Assembly (NCBI GenBank): GCA_005777205.1
Contig: SXNB01000061.1
Location: forward strand, 1 to 17,918
Direction of reading: 5' to 3'
DNA length: 17,918 nucleotides
From: Burkholderiales bacterium
Lineage (GTDB): Bacteria > Pseudomonadota > Gammaproteobacteria > Burkholderiales > SG8-39
Of the stretch, positions 7,884 through 13,416 are shown one piece after another. The notes beneath the pieces were generated by a model. The model was not told the DNA's origin and did no database searches. It saw only the letters and a program-made list of their open reading frames with translations. The stretch's first letter is position 1. Every line of letters starts with the position of its first letter. The position numbers and the translations under genes were made by a program.

Positions 7884-8326
7884 TCAGTCCACGCGTACGA
7901 AGCCGATCGGGGGCTTTCCGGACAGTTCAGGCGGGCTCATCAGGCAGCGGATGGCGGCGAGCACTTCGGCAATCGTCTGGTCCTGGCTTTCGAGGCGGCG
8001 CTCAATGCGGTTCTCCAGTTCATCGAGGCGGTTGGCGAGATCCTTGTGCAGCGAAGCGGCTTCGCGGAGCTGGACCATCGCCCGTACGACGTAGACCGAC
8101 ACCTCCACCGCCTTTGGCGAGTTGACCACGCTCGCGGCCATGATGGCGCCGTCCTCGGTAGTGGCGAGGGGAGGCTTGCGAGCGCCGCTCCAATTTGAAG
8201 TCACATGTTGTGACTTCAAGTTTATAACCTCCTGTTTGGTACGGATATTAAAAAATCCGACGGGAACCGCCGCAGGTTCCGGCGGACTTGCTGATTAAGA
8301 TGCTTCGTCGGGACGCCCAGCAGCGC
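7884..8326 (-). pseudogene. ORF6N-domain antirepressor-like remnant, frameshifted and N-terminally truncated
   Basis: ORF6N/KilA-N-type proteins are phage- and plasmid-linked DNA-binding antirepressors. Reading leftward from about 8320, one frame gives LLGVPTKHLNQQVRRNLRRFPSDF, the family's first helix block. The continuation sits in another frame: TKQEVINLKSQHVTS, then KPPLATTEDGAIMAASVVNSPKAVEVSVYVVRAMVQL, a coiled-coil stretch (residues KDLANRLDELENRIERRLESQDQTIAEVL) and the typical C-terminus IRCLMSPPE...PIGF. One base missing from the T-run at 8250-8255 accounts for the shift. The usual start (about 15-20 residues with DLAELYG) is missing and replaced by unrelated DNA. The downstream piece alone is open from a TTG at 8219 (111 residues). 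The strip at 8190-8260 is much more A+T-rich than its surroundings, as expected for acquired DNA. Confidence 0.75.
8195..8219. repeat. perfect 11-bp inverted repeat, 3-nt loop
   Basis: TTGAAGTCACA at 8195-8205 is followed by TGT and then TGTGACTTCAA at 8209-8219, the exact reverse complement. On the minus strand it encodes the LKSQHVTS block of the ORF6N remnant. No T-run follows on either strand, so it does not look like an intrinsic terminator. It could be a protein-binding site, or a by-product of the codons for K-S-Q-x-V-T-S, which are naturally near-palindromic. Confidence 0.9.
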
Positions 8327-8329
8327 CGC

Positions 8330-8494
8330 GCGAGCGGCCTGGCGCCAACCTGGCCGGCCTCGGCAGCGGGCCTGATGGGGGTTCCCATCGACCACTTGCT
8401 GGTGACATGCCAGTGGCGGGTGGTGGCGGGTCGCGCCGGGCCGAACCTGGGCTCGGACCACCTGCCGGTGCTGGCCACGCTCGCGCTGCCCTAG
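8330..8494 (+). pseudogene. 3' remnant of an endonuclease/exonuclease/phosphatase-family gene
   Basis: The last 54 residues of an EEP-fold protein: ASGLAPTWPA, then MGVPIDHLLVTCQWRVVAG, and the C-terminal GSDHLPVLATLALP with the family's catalytic Asp-His pair. Intact family members are around 250-350 residues, so about four fifths are missing. The upstream open frame (to 8288) is antisense to the ORF6N remnant and is not EEP-like, placing the join near 8320-8330. The TAG at 8492 is the natural end and is in the same frame as the downstream methyltransferase. No start codon or ribosome site belongs to it, so it is most likely untranslated debris. Confidence 0.68.
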
Positions 8495-8530
8495 ACTCCG
8501 GCTTCGAACCCCGCAAACGGAAACTTCCAG

Positions 8531-9382
8531 TTGAGCATTCAGAGCAACCCCGGCCGCGACGGCGTCGTCCGTTTCTACGACACCCATCCCATCAACGAGG
8601 ACGAGATCCTCGCCAAGCTCTCAGCGCGCGGCGCAAACCTCAACCGGCTCACGCAGGACGAGCTGAAGGACCTCGACCAGGACCACTACGGCGGGGTGCA
8701 GGTGGTGGACGCGCTGGCGCAGAAGGCGGGCATCCGGCGTGAACACCGCGTGCTGGATGTCTGCAGCGGTATGGGCGGTCCGGCGCGCTGGATGGCGCAC
8801 CGGATCGGCTGCCGGGTGACCGGTCTGGATCTGACGCTGAGCCGGGTCGAGGCGGCGCGGCGATTGACGGCCCGGGTCGGGCTGGAGGCGCTGGTCGATT
8901 TCGTGCAAGGCGACGCCACCGCGATGCCGCTGCCGGATGCGGCCTTCGACGTGGTCATGAGCCAGGAGGCCTTCTTGCACATACCGGACAAGGCCGCGGT
9001 GATCGGCGAGTGCGCGCGCGTGGTGAAGCCCGGCGGGACGATCGCGTTCACCGACGTCGTTGTCCGCACCGAGTTGATGGCCGCGGAAGCGCAGCGCATG
9101 GCCGCGGAAATGCATGCGCCCGGCCTCGCGACGGCGGCCCAATACGCCGGGCTGCTGGAAAAGAACGAATGCCGGATCGAAGCGAGGGACGATATGGCGG
9201 AACAATGGAAGGGCATCCTGGTGGACCGGCAGACGATGTACCGCTCGCTGCGCGACACCACCATTGCCAAGTTCGGTGAAGCGCGCTTCCTGCAATACGA
9301 TAGCCTTTACGATTTCTTCGTCGGCCTGTTCACGGCTGGCAAACTGGGCGGCGTGCGCTTCGTCGCGCGCCGCGGGAGATGA
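8531..9382 (+). CDS. SAM-dependent methyltransferase
   Basis: A 283-residue class I methyltransferase. Motif I is VLDVCSGMGGPARWMA (74-89), the acidic residue that holds the ribose is Asp100 in GCRVTGLDLT, and motifs II/III appear in GDATAMPLPDAAFDVVMSQEAFLHIPD (about 130-157) and VKPGGTIAFTDVV. The N-terminal FYDTHPINEDEIL with a DQDHYGG element resembles small-molecule N- or C-methyltransferases of the sarcosine/dimethylglycine or ubiE/ERG6-like group, so the acceptor is probably a small metabolite; it cannot be named. The start must be the TTG at 8531: the in-frame TAG of the EEP remnant ends only 12 codons upstream, no ATG or GTG lies between, and the conserved N-terminus begins right after. 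The GNAT gene follows after 4 nt. Confidence 0.88.
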   Translation: MSIQSNPGRDGVVRFYDTHPINEDEILAKLSARGANLNRLTQDELKDLDQDHYGGVQVVDALAQKAGIRREHRVLDVCSGMGGPARWMAHRIGCRVTGLDLTLSRVEAARRLTARVGLEALVDFVQGDATAMPLPDAAFDVVMSQEAFLHIPDKAAVIGECARVVKPGGTIAFTDVVVRTELMAAEAQRMAAEMHAPGLATAAQYAGLLEKNECRIEARDDMAEQWKGILVDRQTMYRSLRDTTIAKFGEARFLQYDSLYDFFVGLFTAGKLGGVRFVARRGR

Positions 9383-9386
9383 GCCG

Positions 9387-9833
9387 ATGACCCTTTCGAT
9401 CCGCATTGCCCCGCTGCAACCCGAAGACAAGCCGCGCTGGTTGGTCCACGCCCGCGGCTACAAGGCGTTCTACAAGACCATCATTCCGGATGCCGACTAC
9501 GAGACCTGCTGGCACCGATTGATGGCGCAGGACCGCATCCACGGCCTTGGCGCAACAGTCGACGGTCAGCTGGTTGGGATCGCGCATTACCTCTTCCACA
9601 CCACCATCTGGGCCGAATCGGCGTGCTACTTGCAGGACCTGTTCACGGACCCCGCGATGCGGGGCAAGGGAGTCGCGCGCAAGCTGATCGAGAGCGTGGC
9701 GGCCGCGGCGCGCGCGCAGGGCGCCTCGCGCTACTACTGGCTGACGCAGACGCACAACATCGCGGGGCGGACGCTGTACGACAAGGTGGCGAAGTACAAC
9801 GACTTCATCCGGTACGAATACCCGCTGGATTAG
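9387..9833 (+). CDS. GNAT family N-acetyltransferase
   Basis: A 148-residue GCN5-related acetyltransferase covering the whole fold. The acetyl-CoA pyrophosphate loop is MRGKGVARKL (R92-G93-K94-G95-V96-A97), preceded by the beta-4 strand ACYLQDLFTDP. The C-terminal half (YYWLTQTHNIAGRTLYDKVAKYNDFIRYEY) carries the Tyr and Asn typical of the catalytic/CoA region. The acceptor is unknown. The ATG at 9387 has GGGAG eight bases upstream and lies 4 nt after the methyltransferase stop, so both are one operon. The same frame is open further upstream inside the methyltransferase gene, but that part is a shadow. Confidence 0.9.
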   Translation: MTLSIRIAPLQPEDKPRWLVHARGYKAFYKTIIPDADYETCWHRLMAQDRIHGLGATVDGQLVGIAHYLFHTTIWAESACYLQDLFTDPAMRGKGVARKLIESVAAAARAQGASRYYWLTQTHNIAGRTLYDKVAKYNDFIRYEYPLD

Positions 9834-9845
9834 GCGTCCCGCCGC

Positions 9846-9935
9846 GTGACCGCGCTCCACGCCCTGTGCGCCGATATCACCAAGCTGTCGGTGGATGAGA
9901 TCGTTAATGCCGCGAACAGTTCACTTCTCGGCGGG
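9846..9935 (+). pseudogene. 5' fragment of a macrodomain gene
   Basis: A GTG start followed by TALHALCADITKLSVDEIVNAANSSLLGGG-like sequence. This is the first 30 residues of a macrodomain (O-acetyl-ADP-ribose deacetylase type: strand, DIT, then the ADP-ribose loop IVNAANSSLLGG). The motif is then cut off where the glycine loop G-G-G-V-D-G-A-I-H should follow. The frame stays open for a long distance only because it runs antisense through the acyl-CoA ligase gene; nothing after GG is macrodomain-like. It sits 12 nt after the GNAT gene, so an intact macrodomain gene was probably once the third member of that operon. Confidence 0.72.
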
Positions 9936-10155
9936 CAAGCCGGTGAATTTCATGGCCGGGATTCCGGGCGAGTCCTTCACCGTGGCGGAACTGGAAACAG
10001 CCGGCGTGGGCCGCATCAGCGTCGCCACCTCGCTCTATCGCGCGGCGATAAGCGGACTGGCCAGCGCGGTGAAGGAGATCCTGGAGAAAGGCAGCTTCGA
10101 GTAAGTGGGCTGGTCGCTGTCGACGCCGGACGTGGCTGCGCTGATGAAAGCCTAG
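9934..10155 (+). pseudogene. 3' fragment of an isocitrate lyase/PEP mutase-family gene
   Basis: The frame with GKPVNFMAGIPGESFTVAELETAGVGRISVATSLYRAAISGLASAVKEILEKGSFE matches the C-terminal part of the isocitrate lyase/phosphoenolpyruvate mutase superfamily (carboxyphosphonoenolpyruvate mutase-like). Those enzymes are about 260-300 residues, so only the last quarter is present and the catalytic loop is missing. A TAA at 10102-10104 interrupts it. The same frame then continues VGWSLSTPDVAALMKA to a TAG at 10153, the expected family ending, so the TAA is a lesion, probably from a Tyr codon. It is joined to the macrodomain fragment in a different frame at GGCGGG (9930-9935). The last 4 nt touch the end of the convergent acyl-CoA ligase gene. 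Confidence 0.72.
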
Positions 10156-11630
10156 ATGCTGCGCCCGGCCTTCTCCCAGTACGGCGCGCGCAGCTTTCGC
10201 TTGAACAGCTTGCCACTGTCCTCGCGCGGCAGTTGCGCGTGGAATGCCACCAGGCGTGGCACCTTGTAATCGGCGAGCCGCCCGCGCAGCCAAGCCTGGA
10301 TCGCTGCCTCATCCAGCTTCGCCCCGGGCTGCAGCTGGACCGCCGCTGCGAGCGACTCGCCGAATTCCGCGCTCGGCACTCCGAACACCGCACAGTCCGC
10401 GACGCCGGGCATGGTGATGAGCGCAGCCTCGATCTCCGCCGGGTAGATGTTCACCCCGCCCGAGATCACCATGTCCACGGCCCGGTCCGACAGGTACAGG
10501 TACCCGTTCTCGTCGAGGTACCCCACGTCGCCCAGCGTCCAAAGCCCGTTACGCTCCAGCTTGCGGCGCGCCTCGTCGTTGTTGTTGTAGGTGAAGTCGG
10601 TGTACTGCGGCTGGCGGGCGTAGACCAGGCCCGGGGTGCGCGGCGGCAGTTCGGCGCCGTCCTCGGACAGGATCTTCAGGCGTGTGTCGCCGACGGCTCG
10701 GCCGGCCGAGCCCGGGTGCGTGAGCGCCTCTTCAGCGCTGATGAACGTCACCATCCCGAGTTCGCTCGCAGCGTAACTCTCGTGGATCACCGGCCCCCAC
10801 CAGTCGATCATGGCGAGCTTCACCTCGTGCGCGCAGGGCGAGCCCATGCTTAGCACGAACTTCATGGACGACAGGTCGTAGCGGCGCTTGACCTCGTCGG
10901 GCAGCTTCAGCAGGCGGCTGAACATCGTGGGCACGAGGTAGGCGCGGTCCAGGCGATGGTCCTGGATGCGCTTGAGCACGGTCTCCGCGTCGAAGCGCGA
11001 CTCCAGGTAAAGGTTCGCCCCCAGCAGCACGGCCTGCATGGCGTAGGTATTCGGCGCGCTATGGTAGATCGGCGCCGGCAGCAGCGCTTTCACGCCCGGC
11101 TCCAGGCCGTAGACCTTGCGCACGTTATGCGCCAGCAAGAGGGCAGAACGCTCGGCTTCTTCCGGCGAATGGGCGAACCGCCTCACGCCTTTGGGCCGGC
11201 CGGTGGTGCCGGAGGTGTAGGGCATGGAGTAGCGCGGTAGCTTCTCCGGTCCGGCGTGGCGCGGCTGCGCCGCCAGCCACTCGCGCCAGCGTGGGCCGTC
11301 GGCCGGCACCACCGCGACTCCGGGCGGGATACCGACCTCGATCTGGGCCAGCAGGTCCGTTTGAGCGAGGAGGACCTTGGCGCCGCTATCGCGCAGGATC
11401 CAGTTCGCCTCCTCGGCCTTGAAATGCCAGTTCACCGGGCAGGTGTAGGCGCCCAGTCGGCGCGCGCCGAAAATGCCTTCCAGAAATGCGGGGTCATTGC
11501 GCAGCATCAGGCAGACGACATCGCCGTCGCCCACCCCGAGGCGCTCCAGCCCCGAGGCCGAGCGCAGTACCGCGTCCTCGAAGGCGTCGGGCGAGATCCG
11601 CGAACCATCGAAAAAGAGACTTGCCTTCAT
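10152..11630 (-). CDS. AMP-dependent acyl-CoA synthetase (ligase)
   Basis: A 492-residue member of the adenylate-forming ANL superfamily: it activates a carboxylic acid as acyl-AMP and transfers it to CoA. Motifs in order: MPYTSGTTGRPKGVRR (P-loop-like A3), the APIYHSAPNTYAM segment, ESYAASELGMVTF (A5), the A7/A8 region with LWTLGDVGYLDENGYLYLSDRAVDMVISGGVNIYPAEIEAAL, and the C-terminal catalytic Lys in PREDSGKLFKRKLR. All expected residues are present. I chose the ATG at 11630 (MKASLFFDG), a natural N-terminus for this family; the frame is open to a TTG at 11657. Substrate class (fatty, cyclic or aromatic acid) cannot be told. It is divergent from the broken REC-MBL gene. Confidence 0.9.
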   Translation of the reverse strand: MKASLFFDGSRISPDAFEDAVLRSASGLERLGVGDGDVVCLMLRNDPAFLEGIFGARRLGAYTCPVNWHFKAEEANWILRDSGAKVLLAQTDLLAQIEVGIPPGVAVVPADGPRWREWLAAQPRHAGPEKLPRYSMPYTSGTTGRPKGVRRFAHSPEEAERSALLLAHNVRKVYGLEPGVKALLPAPIYHSAPNTYAMQAVLLGANLYLESRFDAETVLKRIQDHRLDRAYLVPTMFSRLLKLPDEVKRRYDLSSMKFVLSMGSPCAHEVKLAMIDWWGPVIHESYAASELGMVTFISAEEALTHPGSAGRAVGDTRLKILSEDGAELPPRTPGLVYARQPQYTDFTYNNNDEARRKLERNGLWTLGDVGYLDENGYLYLSDRAVDMVISGGVNIYPAEIEAALITMPGVADCAVFGVPSAEFGESLAAAVQLQPGAKLDEAAIQAWLRGRLADYKVPRLVAFHAQLPREDSGKLFKRKLRAPYWEKAGRSI

Positions 11631-12301
11631 CGGTATGCGAAGTATATTCGGGAACAATAACGTTCTTCGTTGTAGACGACGACCCCGACAGCCTGGCGCT
11701 GGTGACGCGGCTGCTCACCGGCGCCAGCCACGAGGTGCTGGTGCGCGGCTCCAGCGTCGAGACGCTGCGCAACATCCCGGACATGCGGCCCGACTGCGTC
11801 ATCACCGACGTCATGATGCCGGTGATGGACGGCATCGAGCTGACCCGCGAGCTGCGCTGCCGGCCGGAGCTGGCGCTGATGAAGATCAAGGTGCTCTCGG
11901 CCAAGACTTATGATTTCGACCGCCGGCGGGCGAAGAAAATGGGCGCTGACGGCTACATCACCGGAAACGAGCTCTACCTGCCCACCGACGCGCGCCACGG
12001 TTCGCGATACGTCGAGCGGCTGGTGGACTTCGTGAGCGGCTCGGACGTGCTCATCACCGACACCACCTACCGCGACCACGAGTATCTGTCCAAAGTGGAC
12101 TGGGGCCATTACTGCGTCAGCCAGGTGGCCGACCTCGCGGCGCGCGCGGAAGTGAAGCCCCTGCACCTGTTCCACCATGATCCGGACTAGACCGACGCCG
12201 ACATCGACTTGAAGCTGAAGGAGACGAGGAAGGCGCTCGCGCAGTTGGGCTCGAAGGTGCAGTGCGACGCGCCGGCCGAGGGCTCGGCGCTGATGCCCTA
12301 G
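11621..12301 (+). pseudogene. REC-MBL fusion protein gene with internal deletion and amber codon
   Basis: The frame encodes a complete receiver domain: ITFFVVDDDPD (acidic pocket), VITDVMMPVMDG (phospho-acceptor Asp), VLSAKTYDFDRRRAKKMGADGYI (Lys). It then jumps directly to the C-terminal part of a metallo-beta-lactamase domain: TGNELYLPTD, VSGSDVLITDTTYRDHEYLSKVDWGHYCVSQVADLAARAEVKPLHLFHHDPD. The intervening MBL section with HxHxDH is absent; the join is at about 11951-11965 and keeps the frame. A TAG at 12188-12190 follows HHDPD, yet the frame continues TDADIDLKLKETRKALAQLGS to a second TAG at 12299, the expected family C-terminus. No ATG or GTG precedes the REC domain in frame; only a TTG at 11621 or a poor ATA. 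REC-MBL proteins of this type are known in Proteobacteria, with function not firmly assigned. Confidence 0.8.
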
Positions 12302-12753
12302 AACACCCCCATCGCCAGTCCCGCGGCGAACGCGGCGCCCAGCTCCTCGCAGCTGGCAAGAACCTCCGGCGTCACGTCCTTTAGCGCGACGATCGGCTCC
12401 GCGCGCTTCTCCATCCTGAGCCCGGTGACGATGCGCTCCACCGAGTTGACCGCACCACTGCCGTCCTGTCCGGCGCTCACGACGAGCGCCCAGGGCCGGC
12501 CGTTTACCTTGCCTTCGCAGACGTAGAACACTCGCTCGAGGAAGTCCTTCATCATTCCCGACAGGTAGCCGAAGTTCTCCGGCGTACCGAGAATCAGGCC
12601 GTCCGCGCCGAGCAGGTCCTCCGGGCCGGCTTCGGCGCAGCGCTTCAACACCACGTTGACACCAGCTTCAGCACGCGCGCCGCGCGCAACCGCTTCGGCC
12701 ATCTGCGCAGTCTTTACGCCGCCGGTGTGGTAAACGATGAGCAGGGTTTTCAT
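12298..12753 (-). CDS. flavodoxin-fold NAD(P)H-dependent oxidoreductase-like protein
   Basis: A 151-residue flavodoxin-like protein, cytoplasmic. The FMN phosphate-binding loop is in LLIVYHTGGVKTAQMAEAV (residues 4-22), where flavodoxins have T/S-x-T-G-x-T; here HTGGVKT. The second flavin loop is GADGLILGTPENFGYLSGMMKDFLERVF (about 54-81), with the GTPxNFG form shared with NADPH-dependent FMN reductases and WrbA-like quinone reductases. SAGQDGSGAVNSVERI is the third loop. It is shorter than WrbA (about 200), so a small flavodoxin/FMN reductase is the safer call. The ATG at 12753 (MKTLLIVYH) is chosen over the upstream frame extension to 12798. The stop shares the tetramer CTAG at 12298-12301 with the stop of the facing REC-MBL remnant. 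Confidence 0.87.
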   Translation of the reverse strand: MKTLLIVYHTGGVKTAQMAEAVARGARAEAGVNVVLKRCAEAGPEDLLGADGLILGTPENFGYLSGMMKDFLERVFYVCEGKVNGRPWALVVSAGQDGSGAVNSVERIVTGLRMEKRAEPIVALKDVTPEVLASCEELGAAFAAGLAMGVF

Positions 12754-12792
12754 GCCTAGACGCGCATTATCGACGATCGCGAACCGCGTTAA

Positions 12793-12802
12793 TACCATGG
12801 TA
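12793..12802. promoter_or_regulatory. palindrome upstream of the antitoxin gene, possible operator
   Basis: TACCATGGTA is a perfect 10-bp palindrome 28 nt ahead of the antitoxin start, immediately followed by the smaller palindrome AGTACT (12802-12807). Ribbon-helix-helix antitoxins usually repress their own promoter through short palindromes in just this place. Binding here is inferred. Confidence 0.4.
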
Positions 12803-12830
12803 GTACTCTGGATGCGCAGCGGAGCCGGGC

Positions 12831-13112
12831 ATGGCGACCTCGATCAAATTGCCGAATGAACTGAAGGAACGCGTGGCGCGCGTTGTCAAGGGGGCCGAGC
12901 AAAGCGTGCATGCGTTCATGGTGGCGGCGATTCGCGCGGAGACCGAGCGGGCGGAAACGAGGCAGCGCTTCCAAGCTGATGCCCTGGCAGCGCGTGCGGC
13001 GTTCCGCGATACAGGGCTGGGGTACGCGCTGTCGGACATCGAGGCGCACTACCGCGCCAGGCTGCAAGGCCGAAAGGCTCGAAAGCCCAAGCCCAAAGTG
13101 TGGCCGAGGTAA
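12831..13112 (+). CDS. ribbon-helix-helix antitoxin (ParD/CopG-like)
   Basis: A 93-residue DNA-binding antitoxin. The N-terminal ribbon-helix-helix reads MATSIKLPNELKERVARVVKGAEQSVHAFMVAAIRAETERAE (strand TSIKLP, helix, turn, second helix). A long charged helix follows (RQRFQADALAARAAFRDTG), then GYALSDIEAHYRARL, the usual toxin-binding tail of this group, and a Lys/Pro-rich end. GGAG at 12821-12824 is a good Shine-Dalgarno six bases before the ATG. The toxin gene that follows overlaps its last 13 nt, the classic arrangement for translational coupling, but that toxin is broken. The antitoxin frame itself has no visible lesion. Confidence 0.87.
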   Translation: MATSIKLPNELKERVARVVKGAEQSVHAFMVAAIRAETERAETRQRFQADALAARAAFRDTGLGYALSDIEAHYRARLQGRKARKPKPKVWPR

Positions 13113-13404
13113 TCATATCCGCAGGCGCTGATGCCGATCTGGAGCGCCTGGTCGGGTTTCTCCTCGAACTGGAGCCCGCCGCGGCGCTGGCAACCTTCGA
13201 CCGGGTCCTCGGTGGCCTCGCTGTGTTGGAACGCTACCCGCTTATCGGCCAGCCAGCGGACTAAGGACTGCGCGAGTTGTTCACCGAGGGAAGGCTGGCT
13301 ATGTCGCGTTGTATGAGTTCGACGCGCCGAACGACCGGGCCGTGGTGCTTGCCCTGCGGCCCCAGCGCGAAGTCGGCTATTTGGATCGCGACCAAGCCGG
13401 CTGA
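13100..13404 (+). pseudogene. ParE/RelE-type toxin, inactivated by nonsense and frameshift
   Basis: A GTG start overlapping the antitoxin gene opens AEVIISAGADADLERLVGFLLELEPAAALATFDRVLGGLAVLERYPLIGQPAD, the N-terminal two helices of a ParE/RelE toxin. A TAA at 13262-13264 then stops it. Past that codon the frame continues GLRELFTEG; one base must be restored at the GGG run near 13288-13290 for the family ending KAGYVALYEFDAPNDRAVVLALRPQREVGYLDRDQAG, closing with TGA at 13402. Two independent lesions make an active toxin unlikely. The final part contains the ALRPQREVGY segment, equivalent to the ILAIRHQREAGY of active relatives. It ends 12 nt before the end of the convergent MtfA gene. Confidence 0.82.
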
Positions 13405-13416
13405 CCGGCAGTCGGG

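Noticed and set aside
8206..8208. Hairpin at 8195-8219 as an intrinsic terminator
   Set aside because: The stem is A+T-rich and no T-run follows on either strand, so terminator function is not supported.
9846..10853. 335-codon frame from the macrodomain GTG into the acyl-CoA ligase region
   Set aside because: Only its first 30 residues resemble a family (macrodomain). The remainder is antisense to a well-conserved acyl-CoA ligase and is Arg/His-rich shadow sequence.
10102..13264. In-frame TAG and TAA codons in several genes, suggesting stop-codon reassignment
   Set aside because: Intact genes such as comEC, relA and the YceI gene end on TAG, the GNAT and antitoxin genes end on TAG and TAA, and the interrupted genes also carry truncations or frameshifts. 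Decay explains them better than recoding.
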